In this document: one piece after another, positions 1-12,300 of the stretch | How the letters are laid out: every line of letters starts with the position of its first letter | Numbering within the stretch: position 1 is the stretch's first letter | Origin: Chlamydoabsidia padenii | Taxonomy: Eukaryota > Mucoromycota > Mucoromycetes > Mucorales > Cunninghamellaceae | Reading direction: 5' to 3' | Assembly (NCBI GenBank): GCA_025330725.1 | Contig: JAIWND010000015.1 | Location: forward strand, 734,105 to 798,104 | DNA: 64,000 nt | Notes under the pieces: model-generated | The model's input: the letters and a program-made list of their open reading frames with translations, nothing else | The model's database searches: none | What the model was told of the DNA's origin: nothing | Program-made: the position numbers and the translations under genes

Positions 1-2423
1 CTGGGCAATTCGGTGGTGGTGAAGGTAAAGTCAAAGAAAAAGGAACACGATAAAAAAGTCTCGTACTAATATATTCAATCTTACTTGCAGCAATGAATAT
101 GATGCTCGCTCAACAAATGATGAAGAATGGACAAATGGCTGGCCTGACACCTCAACAGCAACAACAGCAACAGGTAAGCTGAAAAAAAAAAAAAAAATGA
201 CGGGAAGTAAAAGATCAGATGGCTCATTTACATTCTGACTAGTTTTTGACACAACAACAACATCAACGGATGCTATTTAGTCAACGGAGGATGATGCAAC
301 AACAGCAGTTAACAAATCAAGGTGGTCAAACACCTCCCAATCCAAATATGGGTAGCCCTAATCCTCCAGCACCTATGAACGCCGGCTCACCACAAGACGA
401 CAAGAATCGATCACCATTGGCTTTATACCAGAGACGACAGATGAACTACGTTATGCAACAACAACAACATCAAGATCAACAGCGTCAGCAGTATGGACAG
501 CAACAGCATGGCCAGACACCTCCACAACAGCAACCCCAACAAGTACATCCTACAAAACGCCAACGACCGAACCCTGATATTGATAAGCCAAATGGATCTC
601 AAGGTGCTAATCAGTCCCCTCAAATGGGTATGGCCTCTCCTCATGTTATGAATTCAGCTCAAACACCACAAAATACCAACAATATCCCGGGATCATCTCA
701 GGCTTCACCAGTCTTGTCGATGCAACAACGTCTTTCACAACAACAACATCAACAGTCTCCTTTTAATCAAGATCCTAATGTCAAGCCAAGCCAATCTCCT
801 CAGATGAATCGAAACATGAACAAACAACAACATCCCAATCAGACACCTCAACAACTACCACAACAATTACCTATACAAGGAACACCCAATTTATCACAAC
901 AAGGCATGCCGCCATCAGCTACGCCAAGGATGGGATGGAATCCGTCAACACAACAAGGTGGAGATATGCAATCACCAGGAATGGTAGAGGGGGATCAATC
1001 ACCAGCAACGCAAGCAGCCGTGGCAACACCAGGTGGAAATGGCGGCATGATGAATAATGGACCAGTCAACAGCAACAATAACAACATGATGTCCTTTGAT
1101 CTGGAACGCTTCATGATGAGCGACGGTGGTGATTTCGGTGAAATCTTTACTGCGGGGGATGATGGCGGTGAACACAATCTTCTGATGGGTGGCGACAATA
1201 ATGAAATGTTTGGAGGTGGCTTTTTGGCCAGTATGGGTGGCGGATTTGGGGGCGATTCAAGCTCGTCACTTGGTGGTATGGATAATGCAACATCACTCCA
1301 ACTCTATAGCGAACTAACCGGTCACAGCACCAAGGTATCTACTGTCGCTTTCTCTTTGGACGGCCAATGGTTGGCAAGTGCGGGACACGACAGAAAGGTG
1401 CTTATCTGGGCGGTACATGACAAACTCTTACGGTGGACTTTAGAAGGCCACACTAGTCAAATCACTTGTGCTCGATGGAGTCCGGACCAACGAAATCTAT
1501 TGGTGACAAGCTCCTATGACAAGACGTTGCGGGTATGGGATATAGGTCAAGCAATGAAGGGTGGTGGTGGTCAAGGTGATGTGAAACAGATCGCCAAATT
1601 TGATTGCAAGGCTGAAATCACTGCTGTAGATTTTGCTCCTGATCGTCCTGATACAGTTTGCTCTTTGGACGCTGAAGGTGAACTCAATGTTTGGCATATT
1701 CCTTCCTCAAAATGTGAAAAAACCATCAAAATAGTAAGTATAGAAAGAAAAGAAAAAGAAAAAGAAGACAAGTAGCCATGGGTATTAACTTGAAAATGGT
1801 ATCTACTTTTTGTGGTGTAGGCGGCGTCGAAATCACTCTTTGCTGCCAATCCCTTACGCTTCCATCCACGACTTGGCAAAATCCTTGCGTGCGCAGCTGG
1901 AAACCAACTCTTTGTCATCGATATTGATGTAGTCAAGAACAACACGTCAAGTGCGGACACGGCGGCAGTACGTACTATCAATGCTGATCACTCGAAAAAC
2001 ATATGCAGTTTGGACTGGTCGACTGATGGTAGTTATCTGGTCGCTTCCTCCGAAAATGCGGTGATGGTATACGAAACGGGCCAATGGAAACTGATCAACA
2101 GGCATACTGCAACCGACAAGATCTCAGCATGTGCCTTTGTGATGCCAACAACAAACAGCAACAATAATGGAGCTTCTTCTGGTGGTTCGAACGCTGGAAC
2201 TGCTGCGGGTGGTGTTACTGGTGCCGAAAAACTACGTGTGGTGTATGGTACTTATGAAGCCATCTATGTCTGGCAATGTAGTGTCCCTGGTGTACAACCA
2301 AAACAAGCAGGTAAACAATCAGGAATGGTCACTGGACTGGCATGCATCAATACGAACGGACAAACCATCATGGCCTCGGCAAGTCACTATAAAGAAAAGA
2401 ACCTTATGTTATGGACACTCTAA
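1..2423 (+). CDS. Q-rich WD40 co-repressor-like protein (LEUNIG/Flo8-type), 5' partial
   Basis: The gene is already open at the window start, so its N-terminus is missing. Coding pieces are about 1-24, 91-173, 243-1733 and 1821-2423; the introns 174-242 and 1734-1820 have gtaag/ag borders and keep the frame. The first half is a long Gln/Pro/Asn/Met-rich low-complexity stretch. The last 350 or so residues carry WD40 repeats (for example LTGHSTKVSTVAFSLDGQWLASAGHDRKVLIW and LEGHTSQITCARWSP are split by repeat-end dipeptides such as VW and IW). This order, Q-rich then C-terminal WD40, matches LEUNIG/Flo8-type transcriptional co-regulators, which normally start with a LisH domain; that domain would lie upstream of the window. 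The role in nuclear transcription control is inferred. A poly(A) signal AATAAA sits at 2740. Confidence 0.75.
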
Positions 2424-2775
2424 TTCTTTTGAAGGGATAATGGAACATCATCATCAACAACAACATCAACAACAAGAATCACGAACAAGACTGGCCCGAT
2501 CACGCTCAGTATATATATACATATCCTCCTCCTCCCTCCCCATCTAGTGATAGTGTCTTCTTGTTTTTTTATTACCCCAACTCCCTTCTATACATATATA
2601 TCACTACTTTTACTATTATTGTTTTTACTCTCATACTTAAATCATCTTCTCCTTTTTTATATGGTCCTGTTTGTGTCTTTTTTAGGTCCTATTGTATCAT
2701 TCCACTTTTTTTTTTTTTTTTTTTGAAACTTTTTACTGAAATAAAGAAAAAAGAAAATAGACCATTCTTTTTTTA
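2424..2775 (+). other. 3' UTR and poly(A) region of the WD40 gene
   Basis: This is T-rich non-coding sequence after the stop codon. It ends with AATAAA at 2740-2745. No gene is seen. The solo A-type repeat starts directly after it. Confidence 0.5.
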
Positions 2776-3010
2776 TTGACACACAAGAACAAAACTCATT
2801 TCAAAACCCGCTTACTCTCGCCTGGAATCTTAAGAGAGCTCTACAGCCTTAATGAACAAGCGATGCTAATGACAAAAGTGACCATGTGCATTCCTTAGCC
2901 TATTTCCAACAAACTTTACATAATGGCCAATATACCAAGTCCACTGTATCGAGCACCATAGCCTCATGATCGTTTTAACCTGAGTTTTCTAGAAAAAGGA
3001 TATGAAATGA
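2776..3010 (+). repeat. Solo copy of dispersed repeat type A
   Basis: This stretch matches, over its full length, the tandem units at 42316-42811 and the inverted copies at 45958-46430. Shared blocks in order are GACACACAAG, a TTCAAAACCCGCTTAC box, GAGAGCTCTAC, GATGCTAATGA..AAAGTGACCATG, GCATTCCTTAGCC, TATTTCCAACAAACTTTAC, ATAATGGCCAAT and CTGA(C/G)TTTT followed by an A run. It has no coding capacity. Substitutions relative to the array units are spread along the copy, so it is not a recent duplication. It lies just past the poly(A) signal of the upstream gene. Confidence 0.8.
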
Positions 3011-3454
3011 AAATTGATATGTATCCAATAATATAAAAGGAGGGGTTGGATGTCGGGATGTAAAAAGCGGGGATTGGATTGCGGCTATTGCATTGTCGTT
3101 TCCTATTCGGGAAATCAAAGTGCATTGGTATGCATGAATGACCCCTCCTTTTTTTTCCAGTATGGTATTGCTGTATTCTTTTTCTCTTGATGTATGTATA
3201 ATAAGAGACGTGGGAAACAATTATATTAATGAGGACGTATAGATATGGGTCATACAGTATATTGAAAAAAGAGCCAAGCGTTTCTTTGTTTTATTATTGA
3301 AAAAGTAAGAGGCTAAAGGGGTAAAGGGAAAAAAAGGGGGGGCTGATCCGAAAAAAAAAAAGGTGAAAGAAAAAGAAAGACAATGTGGTGTGTATGTGTG
3401 TTTGTTGTATATACAGAAAGGTATTACCGAGTGAAGCATCTCCATTCTTTTTTT

Positions 3455-3790
3455 TTAAAAACGTTGAGGGACTTGGTATTGCTGTGGTGGAGAGGGTTGT
3501 TGATAATGTTGATGTTGATTATAAAAGTACGGTTCTGAATGCATAGGGTGGAAATAAGTCGGGGGTTGAAAATGAAGAGGAGGTTTACGCACGTATAAAT
3601 GTTGATATGTATCGTATACCCAACATCTAGAACAGGGTTCGTTGGTCAAGAATCGATTACAATGTTCACATTTCTTATGACAATCGGAACAAAACCAATC
3701 AGATGCTAATGGTTTCTCGCATTCCCCACACATGACCTTGTCAAGGTCGGAAGGAGTGGGCGATGAAGGTGGTGAAGGGAAGAAATCCAT
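3455..3790 (-). CDS. Small Cys-rich putative zinc-binding protein
   Basis: A single-exon ORF of 111 residues, taking the ATG that begins MDFFPSPPSSPTPSD. The longer upstream frame is a low-complexity Leu/Ser/Phe stretch encoded by a GA/CT microsatellite and is probably 5' UTR. Residues about 20-55 hold eight cysteines in CxxC pairs (CGEC, CSDC, CEHC, CSRC), a pattern of a small treble-clef or RING-like zinc-binding module. The C-terminus is rich in Tyr, His, Gln and Pro. I do not recognise a named family. A cytosolic or nuclear adaptor role is only a guess. Confidence 0.55.
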   Translation of the reverse strand: MDFFPSPPSSPTPSDLDKVMCGECEKPLASDWFCSDCHKKCEHCNRFLTNEPCSRCWVYDTYQHLYVRKPPLHFQPPTYFHPMHSEPYFYNQHQHYQQPSPPQQYQVPQRF

Positions 3791-4735
3791 AATCGTCGGG
3801 GTTAAAAAAAAAGTGAGTGTGAAGGAAAGGAATGAGTGTATGGGGGTGATGGTAGGGAAGGGAGAGGGGATATTTATTTCGAAAAGAGTTGGGATGAGAA
3901 GAAAAAAAGAAAGAGAAAGAAAGAGAGAGAGAGAGAGAGAAAGGCTGTTCTTTATTCTTTTTTTTCCAAAAAGAACAAGAAAGAGCATGATTCGGATCTG
4001 CATTGATATGCGTATCGCCTTTTTTTCTATTTATCCATCTTTATTCATTTCCCTCTTTTAATGAAGATGCATGATTTGTGGTTAAACCTATACCCAAGCT
4101 TTTTTTTTTTTTTCTTTTTTTTCGCTTCAATGGCACAGACGATCACTTTTGTCCGCCAGTCATCCAATGAATTCCCCGAGTACATAAACAGGATTGGCTA
4201 TGTTCATAGTCTTTTTTTCAATATCAGATCTATTTTTATAAAGTACTCGGAGAACGGCCAATTAAAATTCAGTAAGCTTTAACAGGAACCCCCTTCGTTG
4301 TCTCAAACAGGAGATCATCCTCATTATCATGGAACGAAATAGGAGAAATAAGGCGGTCAACTTCATTCTCATGCCGCAAACGTAAATCGGTTAACTATGT
4401 ATTCATGCATAAACGAGCAAGCCTGTCTGACGGAGGTTTAAAAACATCTCAATCCAAGCTATTATGGGATGGTAAAAGGTGGTTGCCGAGAACAAAAAAA
4501 AAAAAAAAAAAAAAGACTCCCTAAAGCATACAATTGAAGAACAATGCATGACGAGTAATCTTCTCCTAAAATAAAAAACTGACACTTTTAGATATTTGAT
4601 GCATAGAGATATACATTCATGCATAAATATATCCACTGATGGATCGCAATGTAAATCGATGTAGGGGTAAATAATTATATAAAACATGTTTCTTTATTAA
4701 AGAGAGATCAAAAAACAACAACAATATAATATGAA
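3791..4735. other. Intergenic, GA microsatellite, no gene seen
   Basis: It contains a GA-rich microsatellite (about 3900-3945) just upstream of the Cys-rich gene and T/A homopolymers near 4100 and 4495. Short ORFs here are homopolymer-driven. The poly(A) side of the enoyl reductase gene lies at its right end. Confidence 0.4.
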
Positions 4736-6215
4736 CTAAAATCTAATCACTTGTTTTTCTAGACCATAACCTTGAATACCTTGTTCGACCGCAGATTTGA
4801 CAGCTTGTTCATTCCAATCGACTTTGATCCATTTTGGTTCCACAAAACCACGAGTCTTGATTAAATCGATTAGTTCTTTCACCATCCTTGTACGTTCTTC
4901 AATGCTGTGAGTACCCGTCCAGTGAGACATCCAGAATCCACGGAAGGCCAAGTTCTTGAAGATAAATAAAGACGCAGGTACAGCCAAAGGTACTTTTGCC
5001 ATCGCCCCATAAGTAACATATTGTCCGTTCGCACTAAAACACAGTATTGATTTATAGTTAGTTTATTCTATCCATGCATTTTCTTTATTACCCACCACAA
5101 AGTCACCCTATCCTCCTTACTTGCCTTAAATGACGGGCCATTTCAGTTGCTGATTTGCCACCCATACAGTTTAATCCCAATTTCGGTTGTCCCCATTCTT
5201 TGATGATTGTTTTTGTTTCGTGGCTACCCAAAGCGTCATCAGTGATAATGTGAGTGGCACCTAGTTGTTTCAATTCTCGTCGCAGTTTGTCGATATCAGG
5301 TCTAAAGAGAGAGAGAGAGAGAGAGAGTGTGTGTGTGTGTGAGTGTGTGTGAGATGTGTTCTGTTAGTCATGATTAAGCGTCTATTGATCAATTACCTAT
5401 TACGAACAACATTGATTGTCTTGATACCCCATGCTTTAGCTAGCTGAATCACCGATTGTTCTACCGCACTGTTGGCACCATTTTGGATCACACAATCACC
5501 TATCAAGTTGGATATATATATAAAAGCACATCATTAGTGACCTGCTCTAATATGATAAACTCCGTATCTATCTTTTTACCTCTTTTGAGATCGACAAAGT
5601 ATTTTAGCATTCGATAAGCTGTACAAGGGTTAACAGAGAGAGTGGCTAGTTGTACTGGAGAGACACCACTAGAATCAATATCGTTGTGAGGCAATACTAG
5701 TTGGAAATCAGACGCCGGACCAGCAGCAGAAGTCCACCAAGTACCATAACCTGCCTGAGCCATAATGACTTGGTCACCCACCTTGAGATTTTTGACATTA
5801 TAACCTGTTGCAATCACTTGAGCCACACCTTCATTACCACCCACAGCGTATTTCGTATCGTCAGTTTCGGCCAGTAATTCAAAGGACGGTTCAAGTGGGT
5901 AAACACCTTGGACTTGGTTGATATCAGCAGGATTAATGGGTGAGGCAAGAAACTTGAAATGAACAGTATCAGCTGTCAAAGCAGGTAAAGGATAAGAGTT
6001 CCACCTATAGTATTGTATTGAAAGGTTTAAACAGGTCATTCTTTAACCATTATTCTTTTTTAAATGCACTTACTTGAGGACTTGTGAAGGATTTCCATAT
6101 TGAGAATATACCAAAGCATCAACAGTATGTCTAGAGTGAGCTGTCGTATAAGCTCTTAGAAAAAGTCGACTAAGTATAAAGGAGAGCGTGTATAAAGTGA
6201 CACCATGGTCAAAAA
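4736..6215 (-). CDS. ETR1: Mitochondrial trans-2-enoyl-CoA/ACP reductase (MECR/Etr1 type)
   Basis: Six exons on the minus strand: 4736-5033, 5125-5301, 5397-5499, 5580-6004 and 6074 upward are frame-consistent. The protein is a medium-chain dehydrogenase/reductase with the MECR signatures [16 protein letters not shown], the Tyr-rich AGYGTWWTS block, the NPCTAYRM helix, the [18 protein letters not shown] nucleotide-binding turn and [10 protein letters not shown]. It catalyses the last NADPH-dependent step of mitochondrial fatty-acid synthesis. The 4736 stop and all later exons are clear. The start is not: the mature frame has no in-frame ATG, while an ATG at about 6215 (MVSLYTRSP) is one base out of frame and would join perfectly if the T5 run near 6166 were T6. 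Intron 5034-5124 starts with GC, not GT. Confidence 0.88.
5305..5351. repeat. (GA)n(GT)n microsatellite inside an intron
   Basis: A GA run passes directly into a GT run within the 5302-5396 intron of the enoyl reductase gene. Confidence 0.9.
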
Positions 6216-6284
6216 AGTAAATATAAACTGGAAAGAGAAGGAAGAGAACAAGATAGGCCCGATAGCGCAATAGTTCAAGCCAAA

Positions 6285-6297
6285 TCGGAATTTAAAT
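6285..6297 (+). promoter_or_regulatory. Promoter-like motif TCGGAATTTAAAT
   Basis: A variant of the recurrent TCGGGATTTGAA element. It lies about 70 bp upstream of the likely enoyl-reductase ATG (minus strand) and 171 bp before the Reg1-like ATG (plus strand), in a divergent promoter region. Confidence 0.45.
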
Positions 6298-6467
6298 TTT
6301 TTATTTTTTTATGTTGTTTCAGTTTTTATTTTTTTTCTCTCTTTTCTTTTTCCTTCTCTCTTTTCAATCATCTTGCACTCTTTATCAATACACACAACTT
6401 GTCTATCATTACGCCTCTCTTCTTATTTGACCTCTCCTGTTGATTTAACAGCATCAATTATACCAGT

Positions 6468-8476
6468 ATGCCAAAGAAACACTCTGCTGACGACGATAGC
6501 GAATCTCAAAAACGGACGGATGTACAGTCTCCCGAAGTCTGTGTCGATTATCTTTCCTATACATTCGACGAAATGGATTTGGCAGCTTCTTGGAGAATGA
6601 TGACCAAGCAAAAGAAGGACATTGTAAATGGGATTCGGTTGGAAAATGCTTCTTGGCGTACGTGGGCGAAACAGCGAAATCACCTCAAGACCATCAGCCC
6701 GGAAACTCTCAACTGGTAAGAGAGAGAAGAAAAGCAGAAAAAAAAAAAAAAAAAAAAAGGAAATCTAAACTAGGAATAACTTTTTATATATTGTAAAGGT
6801 TGAAGGATAGTGATGTGACCTGGCTTTATGGTCCTCTACATACAGTGACAAAGTCTGAACAAAACGACAGATATGCTCCCAAGGAATCCAGTGCTCACGA
6901 CAAATTTGGTCTTATCCATGCGTCTGATCTGCCTTTGACCGATAAGGCTATCACGGGGACACCTTCTGCACCACCATTGCCATCTACCACTGTAACACGA
7001 ACCACGTCAAATACTATTGGAGCACCAGATATCAACAATCCTGTAGATGCAACAACAGCGGCAATAACGTCAACATCACCATCACCATCACCATCACCAA
7101 AACAGCAACAGCAACAGAAGCAACCACAACAGCAACAAGAACGACGACCATTAAAATCAGCTCTCAAGAAAGTCACCATGTCTGATATTCTACGACGATC
7201 AGCATCAGAATTCCATGTCAGCGATCTGAACGAACCTGGCGCAACCTCTATCTCACTCTCAGAAGCCAATCGACAACTCGGTGCATTCTCTCCTGCTGTC
7301 ATCGCTACACACCGACAACCTAAATTACGATTCAATCAACGTGTGGAACAATACATGGTGATTTCGGATGATGATGCAAGCAGTGCCAATGGATCTCTAC
7401 CAAAGGTGAAAATGACTGCCAATCTTCCTTCTCGATATGAAGTCAACTCTGATCGTACGAATACTGGTGCTACTGGGCGACAATCGGAATCTCATGATAA
7501 TACTGGTGGGTACCATAGCAAAAACAGAACCACCACCAACGTTGATGATACAAGTACTGATGAAGAACACCTTGAAAATGTAATGGATGAAAATGGCAAT
7601 GACAGCGACAATGGTATTCAATCTGGTTATCAACATCGTAATGACAATGGACAATTATATCGCCGGGCTTCTCGTTACATGGTTAGCAGTGACGAGGAAG
7701 ATGACGAGGACGAAGATGACGAAGACGAAGACGAGGATGGTGGCATTGTTATGTATCATCATCATCACAACAATAACAACAATACACCAAGATCAATCAA
7801 GCGTATTGAACCTACTATACTCAAATGTAGCTCTTACTCTGATAACTCGGTTGCTTCCTCTTTATCTCGCCGAGGCTCACTCTCATCGTGGGACGATAAT
7901 GACGACGACGATAGAAGATCAGTACATTTACCCGACTACCAACTCCATCGACGTGCTAATAATACATCAAATCAATCATCTATTCAATGGGAAGGACAAA
8001 CCTGTGTAGTTTACGACGTAGCACCCTCAGATATGGATAGTGACTTTGTGGATGATGATTGGGATTTACAACGACAATCTCCTGATAATAATGACAACAG
8101 CGTGGATGATAATGACATTGATGATATTGGAAATGTTAATATTGTAATTGATTATGGTACCAGCACCAGCAGCACCAGCAGCAGCACCAGCAGCAGTAAT
8201 ACACCTAATGATCCAGTGCGACAGAAATCACCGATGCAAGTGGATGTACCAAAATCAAGACAACCCATTGATCCTCCAACCATTCTCTCACCAGGGAAGG
8301 CATCTAAATCACAACCTACCAGTGAACCATCCACCATTGACGCTATACATACCGGATCATCATCATCATCATCTTCTTCTTCCGATCCTATCACTGACCG
8401 ACAACAACAATCTTCTTCTCCATCTGTCTTTGGCAATATCGGTCATTGGGCATCCTCTTACTTTTGGAAATCATAG
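6468..8476 (+). CDS. Reg1/Reg2-like protein phosphatase 1 regulatory subunit (DUF1752)
   Basis: Two exons, 6468-6715 and 6799-8476, give 641 residues. Residues about 25-92 form a DUF1752 domain (VDYLSYTFDEMDLAASW, then RLENASWRTWAKQR), which in yeast marks Reg1/Reg2 and related Glc7-binding proteins. Further on, RRPLKSALKK is followed by KLRFNQRVEQYMVISDDD near residue 258; the basic-x-F plus RVEQ core is like the PP1-docking region of Reg1. The rest is disordered: acidic DEDE runs, Ser-rich blocks and poly-Gln. By analogy it would target the Glc7-type phosphatase in glucose-repression or Snf1 signalling. The domain call is good; the pathway is inference. Confidence 0.75.
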
Positions 8477-9303
8477 ATAGGAAATTTTATGTTTGTTTTA
8501 CCCCTTTCCCCTCCCCCCTCCCTTTTTTTTTTTTTTTTTTTTTTATCTTGTTTTGCTTTTTACATACTGTATCATTTCTCCCCTCCTTCTTCCCATATTA
8601 CCTGCATTTCACCTTCTCTTTTTAATTTACCATTGCACCCCTCCACCGTTTTACATACTTTTTTATAACATTACAAATTGGAATACGTATCACATACATA
8701 CACATAGCTCACTCATATATTTGTTAATAAAAAAACGATGTTACAATCTGTCATGGTGCATAAAAAAAGGGTTTGACATGTCTCTTGTCTATATGGTATC
8801 AAGATACATAATGTTTGGCACGGGTACTCTTAACTATTTGGGATAGCCATTCTTTGACTGGAATCCACCTACTAAATACTCAGTGGGGCTTTTGAGTTCG
8901 AACAAGTGATCAATTTATAGGGCAATTGTCAACCTTCTCCAATCACAATATCCTATCTCTGACATCTGTCCAAACAGGGTCCGCTTCATCAATTCCACAT
9001 GGCCAACTTGGTCAAGTGGCTTACTTTACTCCAACTTGAATATCAGAGATGCCAATATTCAACATCATCCTTCCCTTTGTAGAATCATTGTTGTCATTTT
9101 TAAGTTTGTGTTAGGATCACCGATTTTTTCGTTTTTGGAAGCTCACGCATTGACGAAAAAATCGGCCTTTTAAAATTTGTTTTCAACCTTCCTATTATGT
9201 CTATCTGACGCACAATGAATTCTTCTGCCTCTCTTTCACTTTTTTTTTTTTTTTATATATATATACATTTTTATTTTATCTCTGTGTCTTCTCATTCACC
9301 TTG
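8477..9303. other. Intergenic between Reg1-like gene and formin
   Basis: The region is T-rich 3' UTR at the left (T run at 8522-8543), then unremarkable sequence, then the palindrome at 9120-9165 and a T run plus TA repeat just before the formin start. No gene is seen. Confidence 0.4.
9120..9165. promoter_or_regulatory. Inverted repeat upstream of formin
   Basis: CCGATTTTTTCGT at 9120-9132 is followed after 20 bp by its exact reverse complement ACGAAAAAATCGG at 9153-9165, running into CCTTTTAAAATTTG. It lies about 140 bp before the formin ATG and contains the CGAT/ATCGG core of the window-wide promoter motif on both strands. An operator role is inference. Confidence 0.4.
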
Positions 9304-12300
9304 ATGGATTTGTTTTCAAACCTTGGTGGAAGGCGCAAAAAGAAACCAATACCACAAACGCCTCCTACATCTTTACCGCCTTACTTCCAATCGCCTGCAC
9401 CTTCACCACCTTTACAACGACAACAACAACGTGGAACCAACAAGTCTAAATTACTTCCATTAAGGACAAGTCCAAGCTTTTATTCTTCACGCTCACCTGA
9501 TCCTATCTCTCCGACAAGCACGAAGGATTCTTGGACAACCACAGGTATGCAAGTATTAAATGGTTTACACTTTGTCTTTCCTTTTCAACTAACCACACTT
9601 TTACTTCTTCTTTTACTCCCATAGCCAACTCTTCCTTACGAAGTTTTCCTTCTTTTAATGACGACCAAATTCAAGTGACACCTGTTACTCAGTGGTCAAT
9701 GAATGAAAGCGATCGGCCATCTGATGCAGAAATCGAAACTCTCTTTGAACAAGCAGCGGTAAAGAACAAACGCACAGTTATGCTCACTTGTAGACTAATC
9801 CCTCTTTTTGTTGTCACGTAATAGTCAAGATTAAATCTTAACCTTGGCAATACCACTTTACGAGACCTCACCTTGGACAAGAAATGGTGGATTCTTTGTA
9901 ATGAAAACCAGTTAACCAAGCTCGGCAACATGACAGCAGGTATGGCAACTGGCGGAAAGCGAACATCACCAGGAAAAGAACAAAATCAATATATAGGACG
10001 CAAACAACCTGGTCAGCAGTATCCTCCTTTATCACCAACACAGAAACAACAACATGGTACCTCTCAGCAGTTATATAATCCAACTCAAGATATCACTTCG
10101 CCTCTCTACTACATCAGTCTATTCCAGCGTAAAGACAAGAAGGATCTCTCTATAAAGGTGGTCAGTGATATGGCTGTACGCCTGCGAACAATGCCATTAA
10201 GGTAAATGGAGGATAATAGGTTTGGGACAAGATACTAACGTCACACATTCTTTTTATTTCCTCAGCTGGGTACGCCAATTTGTTGAACACCAAGGTATGC
10301 AACATATTGCTGTGGAACTGTCTCGAACGAATCAATCAACTAGCCGGTAAGTAAAGGGACAAAAAAAAACTACTGTGCTCAAGTCAATGCGTTACTAACT
10401 CCAGTTTTTCAAAAATTAGACAACAACGCGACTATCAATTGGAACTGGAAATCATCAAATGCCTTCGCGCGCTTTTTAATAATGTGGTAGGTAAAAAAAA
10501 AAATAGGGGGGGGGTGGGAAAGAAGGGATGAAGGCTGCTTTTGAACCGGTATGATACTGACTTGATTTGTAAATAGCATGGGATCAAGGAAGCTCTCCGG
10601 GACTCACTTTACATCGACACTTTGACTTACTCGTTGCTCTCTCCTTATATGCCTGCAAGGCGCCTGGCATGCGACACGTTAACTTTTATATGCTACTGCG
10701 AACAGCCGGTCGGTCATTCAATGGTGCTACATGGAATGGACAGCTTAAAGGAAAATGGGAATTCCCGTTTTGGTGCCTGGTTGAGCGAGTTCCAGAAAAT
10801 GCTACAAGGTCGGGGCAAAATGGGATCTATTGTTGGTGCCAGTCATGATATTCGTCAAATGGGTATGTCCGGCAATCTGGAAATGCAAGTAACTGAATAC
10901 GCTGTAAGTTGTTGAAAAATAGGGGGAGGGGATAATGATCAAGGTAACTAACACTTTTTTCTTTCTATTGTGGGTGATTTTATACCATAATGTAGTCCTC
11001 GAATATGCTTCTTATTTGCGCCATGGTTGATCCGGATACTGTGGAAGATCAAGAAGTACGAATCGCGATTAGAAATCAACTTTACCAAGGTGGGCTGGGT
11101 GCTATTCTACAAGATTTGACTGGACTTCATAATGAATTAATCAACCGCAAAATTGAAGAATTCCGTGAAATGGATGATCGGGACACGCACACTGTTTATG
11201 GTGATACAATATTGAACAGCATTCATGAACCTCTGGGACTAGTAGAAGCTATCTTACCAAGTATTGCAGGTACCCGGGCGTATGACTTTTTACAAAATAT
11301 TTTGCAAAATCTGTTATTGATTCAATACGATGCGGAAACTCGGTAAGTAATCAGTGACTATTAAAAAAACACGATTATAGGTGGGTTACTTACTCTCTTT
11401 CTCTTCCTTCTTTATTAATAGGAATCGATACTATCAGCTGATCGACACGGTAGTCTCACAAATAGTGATGGATCGGAAAGGACTACCAAACGACTTTACT
11501 GATGTGTATGGTATCTCTATTGGTCACCTTCTCTCGAAATTTTCCGACGAAGACGAACTGGATCAAGCACTCAAGGATATGTATGAAGAACGTGAACGGG
11601 CCGATCAAGCTATAAAAAGGGAAGCCGAACTCAAGTTACTGGTCGATCGCAAAGCAGATGGACTGGTGGGGGAACTCAGGGTGGAAAATCAATCCTTGGA
11701 ACGAAGCGTACATATTGCCAATCAAACGAACGCTGTCTTACAACAAAGACTGGAGGATTTAGAAGTGGAACATCAGCATACTTTGGAATCAATGGATGCT
11801 CAGATTAAAAGGCTTTACGAAACTGTGCGACTATTGACTGATAAGAAATCATCATCACCTCCAACTCATCAGCAAAACCAAAAGCAACACTCTATCAATC
11901 GCCGGGATAAAGGCATCAAGATGTGGAATGTCATCGATGGTGATAACAATGTAAGTTGGGGAAAATAAAATAAAAAGGAGCGATGCAAAATGCCCTGATG
12001 GTTACTAACTTTATTCCTTCATTAAAACAGCCCAATGTGACTGAACTAAAGCAAACCTTTCGCAGCAAACTTGGTTCGCATTTGCCTTCTTTATCTGGAC
12101 ATTTTGTGAAACCAGGCAAATCTCGATCAAGCACAGACGAAACCTTGTTACCAAAATGGAATCGCGGCAGCCCACACCTCTCACCAATGTCACCAACTGG
12201 ACAGAAGCTGAACATTGACCCTGAAGCAACCATGTCCGAACCTCTATTATCACTCAATCGTCGATTATCTAATAACAACATGTCACGAAGCAGCGAGGAT

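Noticed and set aside
2561..2779. ORF in the 3' UTR of the WD40 gene
   Set aside because: Phe/Ile/Tyr-rich translation of T-rich UTR, ending at the poly(A) signal.
3732..4061. Plus-strand ORF opposite the Cys-rich gene
   Set aside because: Lys/Glu/Arg low complexity from the GA microsatellite; it is the shadow of the minus-strand gene.
4061..4282. Plus-strand ORF with a Phe run
   Set aside because: Driven by a T homopolymer, no domain, no splice or promoter support.
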